In this document: piece by piece, positions 22,081 through 30,903 of the stretch
Position numbering within the stretch: position 1 is the first letter of the stretch
Layout of the letters: each line of letters opens with the position of its first letter
IMG/VR virus record: IMGVR_UViG_3300008114_000136
Span: 1-36,668 of that record
Strand: one strand, 5' to 3'
DNA: 36,668 nt
Source of the DNA: a virus
The notes under the pieces: model-generated
The model's database searches: none
What the model was told of the DNA's origin: nothing
Seen by the model: only the letters and a program-made list of their open reading frames with translations
Translations under genes and position numbers: made by a program

Positions 22081-25000
22081 CAGGCCGCCAACAGGCCGCC
22101 AGGCCGCTTCTGAGCCAGAAGTTCCTGGCGAACGACGTTCGCGATTGCTTTGCCAAGATCCTTCGCTCCGGCTCCATCAGACTGCATCTTGCTTCCACCG
22201 TTTTCGACACTGACATTGACGGTGACATTCTGAGTGCCACCGCCAGCAGATTCAACGCCCAACCGGCCGTTCGACAAGCGTCTCAGAGGCATGATTGCCT
22301 CCGGGCCTGCCTCACCCATCACGCCCAACCCGCCGGAGTGTCTGAACGCTGTTGGCGAGGACACAACCCCACCAGAAGCAAAGCGTTGCAGTGTGCCGCC
22401 GGAAGAAAATGCTGCGCCATCCGCCGCAGGGAACCAACTCTGGCCTTTCATCCACGCCATTAGTGGAGCCATGATCGCCTGCTGAATGGCGATGCGAGCA
22501 AGATCAGAAATGATGGATCGTGCCAGATCGCTGAACGAAAGCTTGCCGGTCATAACAAAATTGACTAGGGCATCTTCTGCTCCTTGGAATGCCCGCGTGA
22601 AGGCGTTTTTCATCGCGCCAGCAACGTCTTGTATCTGGTCGAAGTACTCCTGTAGACCGGCTTTTGCTCCGACCATCCAATTACCCTGTGCAGCGTCCAG
22701 TTCGCTCAGAGCTTGATCAAAGTCCTTCATGGCTTGGGCGCGATCTTGTGCCAAATCTGCCATAAGATTCTGGAGATCCGAATTTGCCATCCCAGCCCGA
22801 ATCGCCTCGCGCCGCGCCGATTCGATTGCTTTATCGAGCGACTGTGCAAACTCTGCTCTCTCAACGTCTTTCTTGCCTCCACCCATGATCGCGATGCGTT
22901 GTTGTTGAACGTCTCTCACGCGATTGCTCGCGGATTCGCGAAAGCTTTCCCGCATCATTACCGACTTTCCGGCGGCAGCCAGGTCGTTGTATGACTGCGT
23001 CAGCCTGTCTGCCTCGCGCGCTCTATCAAGATATGCCTTCTTCTGGTCAGCAGTTGCGTTGCGGAACTCGCCTTCCGTAGTGTCGAATAGCGCCATTGCC
23101 TCACGGGATGAATCTACAGCTTCACCGTACTGGTTGAAGTACTGAATCTTGAACCGCAGCTTTGCAATGTCTTTGTCGAGAGAGGTGATCTCCTCACTCA
23201 TTTTTTTGGCTTCGTTAAGCCTCTCAATCGCTGCCGTGTATTTGTCTGTGAGTTGAGCTGCCGCCATCAAGTCTGCTTTTTCTTTTGCAGATGCTTGTGC
23301 GTACTTTCCTTGAGTGGTCTCGTACTCCATCAAGGCCGCCTGGGACTTGCCTACTGCATCTCCCATCGAACTCCAGTTGTCGATCTGGTTCTTCAGTTGG
23401 GCATTGGATGCTCCCATGGACTGAAGTTGTGAGGAAATCGAACTCGATAGGTTTTTAGCTTCAGTTGCGGCTTTGTTGCTTTGCTTTTGCGCTTCCTGAG
23501 CGTCATACAGAGCAAATGCTTGTTGTCTTACCCTTTCTGTGTATTCCGTTGCCTTAACAATTAAATTTCCATCTGCATCAAACGAAACCAATTTTGCTTC
23601 GTTAAGCTTTTCAATTGAAAAGCGATATCTTTCAGACATTCCTACCAACGCAGTCTGTAACTGCATCCCGCGAATTGCGCCTTGAGCTTCGGCAAATTTT
23701 GGGCCGTCCTTTACGGCACCACCAGTGCTTTCGTCAAAAAGCAAACCTAATGCTTGCGCGCGTGTCCTTTGTGCTTCGGTTAATTTTCCCGTAGCCATCG
23801 CTACGCCAAGTTGAGATTTTTCAAGTTCGCGCTGAGTTCCAATCAGCCTTGTGAACAATTCGTTTGTATCGCCAATGTAAGATTTTAGAGCGGGGTACTT
23901 TTCAGTAAGCTTTTCTATTGCCGCCTTGTACCCCAGGATGTCCGGCGCTCCGCTTGCAACAGATTGCTGAAATTGTCTTTGTGCTTCAGCTAACCCTTTT
24001 TCTGCTTCAGAACCATCCGCGCCGACACTTAATCCAGACCGTTGGGCTGTTACAGGAGAAAACAACGATTCTGCTTGTGAGCGGGCCTGAGCGGCAGCAA
24101 GTTCGTTGGTTTTTAGTGCCGCCACCGCTAACAGTCGATTGTGTTCAACCAACGCTCTATCTTGAGAAATAATTTTCCCAGTAGTCATGTCGATCACATT
24201 CGACATGCTTTGCTGCGATTCCGACAGCGCAGATGCTGCCTTTTCTGATTTGCTTGCTCCGCTTGCAAAATATCCAAACGCCAATGCGGCAGCAGTAATT
24301 GCCCACCCTACTGGTCCAGCCGACAATCCAAGTAATTTTGTGGCCGAATTCAAAGCTAAGGTAGCGTTAACAGCAAGCGTCGTTTTCAAACCGTAAAGGT
24401 TGATTGAAAATTGCAGCGCCCAAATTGCCGTGTTGAGAAAAGTTGCTGCCGCCGCTACTGCTCGAAAAATCAACAACGCGGACAACGCCTGTGCAAGCAT
24501 AACTACAGAGCGTTTCAAAAAATCTGCATTGTTTGTAAGCACCATAATTGCGCTAGAAGCAAAATCAAGCGCAGCCTTGATGGTGTCTACCGCTAGAACA
24601 GATGTCTTAAAGTCAAACCAAGCGTTTTTCAGTTTCCCCAAAGATTGCGCTGCGCTGTTTAACGTCGCCGGATCAATTCCGTCGCCAATTTTGCGAAGCG
24701 CAGTAAAAAACTGTTCCGCAGAAACCTTGCCTTCCTTCATTTGCTCCATCAAAGCTTTGGAGGACAGTCCAAGAGCAATCGCAACCTGCTCGCGAATACC
24801 TGCAAGGTTTTCCGCCAATTGACCGGAAAGTTCTTCGGTCATCAACTGGCCTTTTGATGAGACCTGGGCCAGCGCGTAGTAAACGCGGTTTGCTCCATCC
24901 GCAGACAATTTGTTTGCCAAGATGATTTTTGATGAGGCCTCGAGGTTCTTGTTTACCATCTCAGCGGTGTTGCCGCTCATCTTCAGCGCAGAGGTAAACC

Positions 25001-25352
25001 GAACAGCCGAACCAAGAGCCTCATCCTGAGCAATGCCAAGAGTCCTAAATGTCTTCCGCAACTGCTCAAGCTGAAGCGTAGACGCCGCGCCAAAACCTAT
25101 TGAAAGTTGTTTTTGGTAGGCATCAATCTGAATAGTGACGCGAGCAAATTCAGCGATTACGTTAGCAAGTGAAAATCCGGCCAATCCGCCCATAAGCGCG
25201 TTCATGGACCGGCTAAGTCCATTCATCTGCTTGTTGACGGTATCGGCGTTTTTGCCGATGGTGTTCAGCTTGCTGCCGAACCGATCAAAAGACTCAGTGC
25301 CGGTGACGCTGCCAGAGAGAATGGCTCTTACGTTAAAAACATCAAGAGCCAT
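22080..25352 (-). CDS. H: tape measure protein, lambda H/HK97 family
   Basis: A 1090-residue tail length ruler. The N-terminus has the tape-measure pattern (GTESFDRFGSKLNTIGK, MTEELSGQL, LSSKALMEQMKEGKVSAEQF); the middle has a hydrophobic segment, then long alpha-helical coiled-coil regions. The C-terminus carries the lambda gpH_C-type region (LSFSDLARSIISDLARIAIQQA). At about 1.5 A per residue the tail should be roughly 160 nm. The stretch near 23450-24650 is clearly AT-richer than the ends. The start overlaps the chaperone gene by 11 bases. Confidence 0.95.
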   Translation of the reverse strand: MALDVFNVRAILSGSVTGTESFDRFGSKLNTIGKNADTVNKQMNGLSRSMNALMGGLAGFSLANVIAEFARVTIQIDAYQKQLSIGFGAASTLQLEQLRKTFRTLGIAQDEALGSAVRFTSALKMSGNTAEMVNKNLEASSKIILANKLSADGANRVYYALAQVSSKGQLMTEELSGQLAENLAGIREQVAIALGLSSKALMEQMKEGKVSAEQFFTALRKIGDGIDPATLNSAAQSLGKLKNAWFDFKTSVLAVDTIKAALDFASSAIMVLTNNADFLKRSVVMLAQALSALLIFRAVAAAATFLNTAIWALQFSINLYGLKTTLAVNATLALNSATKLLGLSAGPVGWAITAAALAFGYFASGASKSEKAASALSESQQSMSNVIDMTTGKIISQDRALVEHNRLLAVAALKTNELAAAQARSQAESLFSPVTAQRSGLSVGADGSEAEKGLAEAQRQFQQSVASGAPDILGYKAAIEKLTEKYPALKSYIGDTNELFTRLIGTQRELEKSQLGVAMATGKLTEAQRTRAQALGLLFDESTGGAVKDGPKFAEAQGAIRGMQLQTALVGMSERYRFSIEKLNEAKLVSFDADGNLIVKATEYTERVRQQAFALYDAQEAQKQSNKAATEAKNLSSSISSQLQSMGASNAQLKNQIDNWSSMGDAVGKSQAALMEYETTQGKYAQASAKEKADLMAAAQLTDKYTAAIERLNEAKKMSEEITSLDKDIAKLRFKIQYFNQYGEAVDSSREAMALFDTTEGEFRNATADQKKAYLDRAREADRLTQSYNDLAAAGKSVMMRESFRESASNRVRDVQQQRIAIMGGGKKDVERAEFAQSLDKAIESARREAIRAGMANSDLQNLMADLAQDRAQAMKDFDQALSELDAAQGNWMVGAKAGLQEYFDQIQDVAGAMKNAFTRAFQGAEDALVNFVMTGKLSFSDLARSIISDLARIAIQQAIMAPLMAWMKGQSWFPAADGAAFSSGGTLQRFASGGVVSSPTAFRHSGGLGVMGEAGPEAIMPLRRLSNGRLGVESAGGGTQNVTVNVSVENGGSKMQSDGAGAKDLGKAIANVVRQELLAQKRPGGLLAA

Positions 25353-25731
25353 TGGCCTTATCCTCGCTGATGGCAGACAGTGCGGATCTCTCCATGACGA
25401 TGATGCAGTCCATCATCTCTTTTTGATCTTCCACCTCGTAGAGCTGGAACATCCACTTGGCTGCGACATAGTCCAACCCGATCAGTCCACCAAAACTGGT
25501 GCGCCATTGGGTTTGCAGTCGAAGCCACATCTCGACTGCGGGCCAGTTCTCATCCCAGACTTCAAAATCCTCTGAAGCCTGGGCTTTCTCCATCTCCCGA
25601 ATCACATCCTCGGGAGCGTTGAGTCTGCGGAGGTCATCGATTGCCTCACGCAGCGAGTCGCTGCCTCTGGCCCAGTAACGGGCAGCGTCCTCTAGTTTTT
25701 TCTCTTCGCACCAGACAGGGATTCCATCCAT
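25342..25731 (-). CDS. tail assembly chaperone frameshift extension (GT-type, DUF1799-like)
   Basis: The frame encodes the DUF1799-like domain (LQTQWRTSFGGLIGLDYVAAKWMFQLYEV). It is probably expressed by -1 frameshifting from the G-type gene at 25695-25701, giving a 215-residue fusion that continues LEDAARYWARG to the stop at 25342. The local ATG at 25731 has only a weak AAGG upstream, so independent translation is less likely. In lambda-like phages the minor GT product recruits tail tube protein and tape measure during assembly. Confidence 0.85.
   Translation of the reverse strand: MDGIPVWCEEKKLEDAARYWARGSDSLREAIDDLRRLNAPEDVIREMEKAQASEDFEVWDENWPAVEMWLRLQTQWRTSFGGLIGLDYVAAKWMFQLYEVEDQKEMMDCIIVMERSALSAISEDKANGS
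25692..25701 (-). promoter_or_regulatory. programmed -1 ribosomal frameshift site, A AAA AAC TAG
   Basis: On the minus strand the heptamer AAAAAAC (25701-25695) is exactly in the X XXY YYZ phase of the G-type frame and is followed immediately by its TAG stop (25694-25692). A -1 slip joins the GT-type frame at CTA GAG GAC. This is the standard tail-chaperone arrangement. Confidence 0.88.
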
Positions 25732-25988
25732 GCCTTGATGACCGCAGCGGCGACCAGTTGCAAACCGAGCAGATCCGCTTTGGCCTTTTCAGAATACGGA
25801 ATGTCTTCGCCATTTTCCGTAATGCCCTTCCAGCCGATCATCACCTCGCCTGCAACCTCCACATCTCGCAGTTGACCAGCAACTGCTTCAGACATGATTG
25901 ACTCAATGCGAGTCTGATTCAGCCTGCGGAATTCGGCATCGAAGGTGTGCTTCTCAAACCGTCCTCCATCCGCAGGCAGTTCCACCAC
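25692..25988 (-). CDS. tail assembly chaperone (lambda G-type)
   Basis: At least 98 residues from the GTG at 25988 (VELPADGGRFEKHTFDAEFRR ... KRKN), acting as the major tail-assembly chaperone between tail tube and tape-measure genes. The open frame continues upstream to a stop at 26036, and the residues encoded there (IKQTASYSWPVV) look like the usual family N-terminus, so the true start may lie upstream at a non-standard codon such as the ATC at 26021. The two GTG codons at 25985-25988 are the nearest conventional starts, but no ribosome site precedes them. Confidence 0.85.
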   Translation of the reverse strand: MVELPADGGRFEKHTFDAEFRRLNQTRIESIMSEAVAGQLRDVEVAGEVMIGWKGITENGEDIPYSEKAKADLLGLQLVAAAVIKAWMESLSGAKRKN

Positions 25989-26004
25989 AACCGGCCAGGA
26001 GTAA

Positions 26005-27153
26005 CTAGCCGTTTGTTTGATTGCAAATCCACATCATAACAATGCCGTCCATGTCCGAATAGGTCGGATTCTGGATGTCCACGGTGGTGTATGCACCGAT
26101 ATCGACAATGGATCCGGCAGTTGCTCCATGGACCAGCGACATTGATCCGTTGGTCGTTCCAAGTGCCGTAGCGAAAAAGTCTTTTGCATACTTGCCAGTG
26201 GAAATGGTCGGTGCTTCAAAAACAGTCGTTCCGGCAGCTTTCCTGTCGGTCAGGATGACGCTTTCTGAGTTGACCAGGTTACGGTGAACAACCTCGTTGT
26301 TGAGGTTTACAGAAAACTCAGACATCACCGCTGCAAGGCCAAAGAAACTGAAGCTAGGCGTGTTCCCATCATTCACCGCGGTCGGAGTCCGGAATCCCGT
26401 GTAGGTCGCAGACAGGTTAGTGGAATCGACCACCGCGCTGTAGACGCCGGTCATGGTAAATTTCGCTACCGGAAGCGACTTCGCATTTACGGTAAATTCT
26501 ACGTTGCCGCGCGCCCCGAGGATTTTGTGAAGCGGAGAACTCGATTGCACCGAATCTTGCAATTGAGCGTACATCGTCACCGATTCAAACGCAGAACTGA
26601 TGGGTCGATACGCAACGCCAGGGCCAATAGAATAGGCAGATGCCGCTGCGGGTGACGTTGCAAAGTTTGGGCTGACCGTTGCGATCTTCGTAGTGCCATC
26701 GTAGGCAACAATGGTCGAAGAGGATCCGGCGCCGGTGCCAGATGTAATAGACACCGGGAGTCCAACGTAAAGGTTGGTTACCGCGCTTGCGCCAGCAGCA
26801 AGCGTAATCGTGCTTACAGATCCCGCCTGGGCGGAACCAGTTACCGCTGCGGCAGTGACAGTCTCCGCAAGTCCGCAAGCGCGCAAGAGCGGTCCGTAAG
26901 CCGGAGCTATACCCGCCGTGCCCGAGGATTGAAGCTCAACCTCAAACGACAGACCGACCTTCTGAGCTGCAATGATCTGATCGTAGTTCCCGAAATATGG
27001 CCGAACCAGATCGCGCGAGACAATTTCAGCGTCGAGCGGTGTGATGTCCATGTTGCGAATCAACATGGCGTTCGCAGCCACAGGGCTGGAATCTACACCG
27101 TAGGTCGTTTCGATTTTTGCCAACAGGATTCGGCGGCGGGACAGAAGTGCCAT
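26005..27153 (-). CDS. major tail tube protein, with an inserted surface module
   Basis: A 382-residue tail tube subunit. The N-terminus (RRRILLAKIETTYGVDSSPVAANAMLI) and core (FEVELQSSGTAGIAPAYGPLLRACG, FTMTGVYSAVVD) fit the phage tail tube family. Residues about 99-175 form an inserted beta module (TITLAAGASAVTNLYVGLPV ... TSGTGAGSSSTIVAY) seen decorating tail tubes or other virion proteins. It forms hexameric rings around the tape measure. ATG 27153 with GAGGAG eight bases upstream. Confidence 0.88.
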   Translation of the reverse strand: MALLSRRRILLAKIETTYGVDSSPVAANAMLIRNMDITPLDAEIVSRDLVRPYFGNYDQIIAAQKVGLSFEVELQSSGTAGIAPAYGPLLRACGLAETVTAAAVTGSAQAGSVSTITLAAGASAVTNLYVGLPVSITSGTGAGSSSTIVAYDGTTKIATVSPNFATSPAAASAYSIGPGVAYRPISSAFESVTMYAQLQDSVQSSSPLHKILGARGNVEFTVNAKSLPVAKFTMTGVYSAVVDSTNLSATYTGFRTPTAVNDGNTPSFSFFGLAAVMSEFSVNLNNEVVHRNLVNSESVILTDRKAAGTTVFEAPTISTGKYAKDFFATALGTTNGSMSLVHGATAGSIVDIGAYTTVDIQNPTYSDMDGIVMMWICNQTNG

Positions 27154-27158
27154 TTGAG

Positions 27159-27311
27159 TTACTCCTCAACGGTAGGTTCGATTACGGTCGGATCAGGATT
27201 GGGGAGAACAACGTCTTCCGCAGCCTGGGTGCGCTCAACAAGCTCGCGCTCACCCGTTACGGGGTTGAGGATGTAGCTGCCGCCCATGTCCCAAAATTTG
27301 TCAACGCTCAT
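27159..27311 (-). CDS. small conserved-looking tail-region protein (50 aa)
   Basis: A 50-residue acidic protein (MSVDKFWDMGGSYILNPVTG...), too short for standard calling. It has a strong ribosome site (AGGAG, about seven bases before ATG 27311) and fits exactly between the tail terminator and tail tube genes. The C-terminal half is Pro/Glu/Val-rich and looks disordered. No function is known; its position suggests a tail or assembly role. Confidence 0.72.
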   Translation of the reverse strand: MSVDKFWDMGGSYILNPVTGERELVERTQAAEDVVLPNPDPTVIEPTVEE

Positions 27312-27314
27312 GGT

Positions 27315-27740
27315 TCACTCCTGCGTCAAATCTTGAAGAGCGGTGCGGTAAAGCACCATGAAGTCATAAGTGATCATTCCGGTTGGAACATCACTCTCAA
27401 CAAACTCCCATGCCGTCGATGTAGGCTGAACGTCATAGGCTAAACCGCCGAGCGTCAGATCCGCAGTCATCTTGGTATGGATCGCTTGCAGAATCGAATC
27501 TGCCGCCTGGTCAGGTATCGATGCCCGGACTATAACCGAGACGCGAACCGTGAGCATCCAATCAAGTTTGGGAATGACTGGCTGACTTGCCGAATCTTGC
27601 ACAGGCTCAACAATGACGGCAGGGGTTTCCCCGCGAGCCATAGGAGTAACTCTGCTGCGGTAAACAGGCGCGCCGATAGAGGGAGCAGACGCAAGTCTGG
27701 TCGCAATGTCGGCTAGGATCAATTCGCGCCTGGTTGTCAT
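27315..27740 (-). CDS. U: tail terminator, lambda U-like
   Basis: A 141-residue protein matching the tail terminator/minor tail U layout: N-terminal helix (RRELILADIATRLAS), PVYRSRVTPMARGETPAVIV, then LDWMLTVRVSVIVRA and a C-terminal strand-rich part. It caps the tail tube at its final length and later joins the head. It lies just upstream of the tail tube gene, as U does in lambda. Family assignment is by pattern only. Confidence 0.8.
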   Translation of the reverse strand: MTTRRELILADIATRLASAPSIGAPVYRSRVTPMARGETPAVIVEPVQDSASQPVIPKLDWMLTVRVSVIVRASIPDQAADSILQAIHTKMTADLTLGGLAYDVQPTSTAWEFVESDVPTGMITYDFMVLYRTALQDLTQE

Positions 27741-27746
27741 GGCATC

Positions 27747-28742
27747 TCAAAAGAATTGGAAAAATGAGGACTGTGACGCGGAGAAAAGCCCCGCAGAAGC
27801 AAGCAGTCCATCAGCACCTTCGATGATATTTGCCGACCCCTTGAGGGTCAACGTCGAGGAAAAGAGGATATTGTCGCCAGCCTCGGAAATTGCGACAGCG
27901 CCGCGATTTGGCAAAACCGAGATTGAACCTAGTGTGTCGGACGATTCCGTTATGCTCAGAAGGCCAGTAATCGGAATCGCGCCAAGATTAGATACTGCCG
28001 AGAGAGTGTCAGACGCCTCGGTTACACTAAAAACCCCGGTGATCGGGGCCGCCCCAAGACTTGATGCCGCTGAGAGACTGTCTGAAGCCTCCGTTACACT
28101 GAAAACTCCAGTGATCGGAGCCGCGCCGAGCGTTGAGACACTAGACAATGTGTCTGACGCCTCACTGATGGAACCCTGGCCGATTATTGCAAGCGAGGCG
28201 GATCCGGATGCCGTGTCGGCTGACTCGGTTGCAGCCAGGAACGCCGACAGCGTGATGCTCGATGCCGAAACAACCGTGTCAGACGCCTCTGTGGCGCTCA
28301 GCGACGCACTGATGTTCTGGCTGGAACTTCCTAGCGCACTCAGCGTGTCATCAGCCTCTGTGGCCGCCAGAGACGCTTGAATTGTGGTCGCAGAGGAACT
28401 GGTTACAGTGTCTGCCGACTCGGTCTGTGCAAGTGCAGCCGAAATGGCGACAGATGATGCAGATGCTACAGAGTCAAACGCTTCAGTCAGGCTAGCAGAG
28501 GCTTTGATCGCCAGGTTTAATGTCGATCCGACAGAGTCAGATGCTTCAGAAATGGCGGCAGAGGCATTAAGTGCTAGAGCAGATGATGCAGATACGGTGT
28601 CAGCAGACTCTGTGATCGTTGCCGCAGCAGAAATGAAAATCGCTGAAACGGATGCAACTGAATCTGAAGCTTCCGTTGCAGAAAGCGATCCGGAGATGCC
28701 GGATCCAGATGCTGCCGATTGTAGGAGCAGCAGCAGGGACAT
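27747..28742 (-). CDS. 14-repeat Ala/Ser/Thr-rich virion protein (unknown)
   Basis: A 331-residue protein made almost wholly of about 14 imperfect repeats of 20-24 residues, each with the core T/S-E-A/S-x-D-T/S-L/V-S-x-x-S-x-L. Two adjacent repeats are nearly identical (GVFSVTEASDSLSA and GVFSVTEASDTLSA). A short Leu-rich stretch (MSLLLLLQSAASGSG) precedes them. It could form a beta-solenoid or fibrous shaft. It is in the late operon between the lectin-like and U-type genes. Function unknown; the regular acidic TEASD positions may bind metal ions or pack in a stack. Confidence 0.75.
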   Translation of the reverse strand: MSLLLLLQSAASGSGISGSLSATEASDSVASVSAIFISAAATITESADTVSASSALALNASAAISEASDSVGSTLNLAIKASASLTEAFDSVASASSVAISAALAQTESADTVTSSSATTIQASLAATEADDTLSALGSSSQNISASLSATEASDTVVSASSITLSAFLAATESADTASGSASLAIIGQGSISEASDTLSSVSTLGAAPITGVFSVTEASDSLSAASSLGAAPITGVFSVTEASDTLSAVSNLGAIPITGLLSITESSDTLGSISVLPNRGAVAISEAGDNILFSSTLTLKGSANIIEGADGLLASAGLFSASQSSFFQFF

Positions 28743-28745
28743 GGA

Positions 28746-29555
28746 TTAGCGCCTGCGCGGATTGAAAGAATTTAAAGGGTCGTGCTGCGGGATCGGTCGG
28801 CGGTTCGCAGAAACAACGGCGTTCACAGTTGCCTGACGATTGTTTGTGATGATTGTTCCGCCGTTCCGCAGAGATATACCCATCGGGTTTACAAGATCAA
28901 GATCCCAGATTACGTGCGTGATGCCGTTGTTGGACTGAGTTCCGCTACCCAAAAACGTCGGAAACTGTCCCGCCCAAATTGGCAAGACCACTTGCTCAAA
29001 CGCTATTCGCTCAGAATCGACGCCGATTGATCCGTTTGTGTTGTCCAGAAATGCGTTTGCGGCGGTCCCCACAAAATAATCGAAACGACCGATGTCACCT
29101 TGAAACGCGACCGTTCCAGATGCTCCGACGTTTCCGACCGTTGGTATCGTGCTGCTTGTTGCGTTACCGCTTCCCGCCGCGGTCTGGTTTACAGTGACCG
29201 GGGTTGGAATGTTAGTACCAATTGAGCGCCAAACCTTCCAGTTTGTGACAGGCCCAGTGTTGAAGTTGTTCATTAAGAAGGCAATGAAATGCCACTCGCC
29301 CACTACTAGATTGAGACCACTCGTTGTGTGCTGAGTGTCCGTCGTGCGATCAAAAAAAAGATCAACTTCGCTTGTTGTGCTTGCTATCACTGCCCTGTGA
29401 CTTGTGCCAACGCTCCACAAACCACGCCCCGCCGTTAAGGTGGTCGGGAGCCACCAACCCGCGATCAGCCCCGATCGTTGAGTCGCGCCCCACGGGCTGA
29501 CGGATTCGGTCCACGTCAGGTCATCGCCAGTCGTTCCGCCGAACGTGTACGACAT
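28746..29555 (-). CDS. concanavalin/LamG-like virion protein
   Basis: A 269-residue protein whose strands and Trp-rich turns (LVVGEWHFIAFLMN, NWKVWRSIG, DIGRFDYFVG, FLDNTNG) fit a concanavalin-A-like/LamG sandwich. It probably sits on the virion surface and might bind glycans. The start at 29555 overlaps the previous stop as TGATG; the longer frame to 29660 is unnecessary. Assignment is by pattern and not tested. Confidence 0.72.
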   Translation of the reverse strand: MSYTFGGTTGDDLTWTESVSPWGATQRSGLIAGWWLPTTLTAGRGLWSVGTSHRAVIASTTSEVDLFFDRTTDTQHTTSGLNLVVGEWHFIAFLMNNFNTGPVTNWKVWRSIGTNIPTPVTVNQTAAGSGNATSSTIPTVGNVGASGTVAFQGDIGRFDYFVGTAANAFLDNTNGSIGVDSERIAFEQVVLPIWAGQFPTFLGSGTQSNNGITHVIWDLDLVNPMGISLRNGGTIITNNRQATVNAVVSANRRPIPQHDPLNSFNPRRR

Positions 29556-30484
29556 CAGTTGCGCTCGACATATACGACCAGTTGCAGCACCTCGCCCGAG
29601 GCGTTGGTGAAACCATTTCGCGTTATCAGCGTTGCATAAAGCGAGGTTCCGCCGGAGCAATAATATGGAACTGCGAGGTTGTAGGCTTGCGCTATGCGGC
29701 TTAAACCTAAGTCGTATGATCCCGCGAGCGGAATAACCGCAACAGACTCTAAAATATCCGCGTCAGCACTAAGACTGAACGGGTTGTTGTCTCCTGCAAG
29801 CGTTACCGTTGCATTGTCAAAAAATACAACGTCAAAAGACCCCATTGCGTCGTTGTAACCCTGCAAGCTGACACCCACTATGGTGCCGTTTCCGCCGCTG
29901 ATACGGGATGCGTTTGCCAGCGTGCAGAGCGTTCCGACTTGATCACCGGCAATGTATGCCGTAGTGCTGGTGCCCGAAACTGCAACGGAAATGCGCTGCA
30001 AATCCCGACGCGAAAGCGTATTCATGTTCCCGGTGGAGTCCACCGAGATTGCCGAGTAGTCGCCGTCAACGGTCGAGCCTGAGTTGTGGTTGCGAACGCC
30101 GAGAATCAGAACGCCCGTGTCGCCGTCCACGTGCGCGGTATCCAGCCCATTGGTGATGTCGCCGCGATTCCGATCCCAGGTAGTCCCATTGAACACGTAG
30201 TTGCGCGAGGAAGTGTGGAGTGAATTGACTCCGTTGTTTTCTGCGTCAGATTGCGCGCTATCAATCGCAATGTTTTGCGACCCATCACCGATGGTGACAG
30301 AACCTACCACTCGCGTGACGTCGACCTTGAGACCGTTGGCGGCAGTGACCGTTGCCACATCTGATGCGGTAGAAGGATCACCAATCACCATGACCTGGCG
30401 ATGCTCATCAACGCCAGCTCCAACCGTCCTGGTGTCGATTTTTGTGCCTGAGCCAGCGGTGATGCTTACATCTGAATCGGCCAT
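29555..30484 (-). CDS. accessory virion protein (unknown, 309 aa)
   Basis: A 309-residue, Gly/Ser/Asp-rich beta protein (SITAGSGTKIDTRTVGAGVD, VMVIGDPSTASDVA, DVVFFDNATVTLAGDNNPF). The N-terminal third, with GDPSTAS and QVMVIGD, is a pattern I associate with accessory structural proteins of siphoviruses. No catalytic motif. It lies in the insertion block between FII-like and U-like genes. Likely decoration or fibre component. Confidence 0.7.
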   Translation of the reverse strand: MADSDVSITAGSGTKIDTRTVGAGVDEHRQVMVIGDPSTASDVATVTAANGLKVDVTRVVGSVTIGDGSQNIAIDSAQSDAENNGVNSLHTSSRNYVFNGTTWDRNRGDITNGLDTAHVDGDTGVLILGVRNHNSGSTVDGDYSAISVDSTGNMNTLSRRDLQRISVAVSGTSTTAYIAGDQVGTLCTLANASRISGGNGTIVGVSLQGYNDAMGSFDVVFFDNATVTLAGDNNPFSLSADADILESVAVIPLAGSYDLGLSRIAQAYNLAVPYYCSGGTSLYATLITRNGFTNASGEVLQLVVYVERN

Positions 30485-30487
30485 GTT

Positions 30488-30895
30488 TTACGCATTCCCG
30501 GCAGTAAGCGTGAACGTCGTGACGGTGAATGACTGACCAACAGCAAAAACTGTGTTGTCCACCGTCATGTCACCACCACCACCAGTGGCAGTTACCGTGC
30601 CTTGGATGTGGCATGTGGTGCCGCCGGAATCGTAAATCCGGAAGTGCCCAGCCGTGCCAGCAGCATCAGCACTGGCATCTTGCCAGGTGCCAAGCAGTGT
30701 TTTGGTGCCGCCGCTTGCGGCGTTCATCCAATCGGATGGAAGGTTCACAGTTGCCAGAACAGTGCCAGAGTCTGCCGTCGCACAAGTAGCCGGAACGGTG
30801 CCAGAACGAATTCGCAGAATTGCAGACGTACCCGTAGCAGTTTCGACTGCATCAAGCTTCGCGTTGCGAACAGAAACAGAGTATTGCAGTGCCAT
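30488..30895 (-). CDS. accessory virion protein (unknown, 135 aa)
   Basis: A 135-residue beta-rich protein (VRNAKLDAVETATGTSAILRIRSG, GHFRIYDSGGTTCHIQGTV). Proteins of this type are common in siphovirus structural blocks and are usually annotated as hypothetical. No catalytic motif. It has a standalone ATG at 30895 and an eight-base gap to its upstream neighbour. Confidence 0.75.
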   Translation of the reverse strand: MALQYSVSVRNAKLDAVETATGTSAILRIRSGTVPATCATADSGTVLATVNLPSDWMNAASGGTKTLLGTWQDASADAAGTAGHFRIYDSGGTTCHIQGTVTATGGGGDMTVDNTVFAVGQSFTVTTFTLTAGNA

Positions 30896-30903
30896 TTTTC
30901 ACC

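Noticed and set aside
27706-28380. 224-codon repetitive plus-strand frame
   Set aside because: Its repeats mirror those of the minus-strand 14-repeat protein, and it has no ribosome site or late-operon context.
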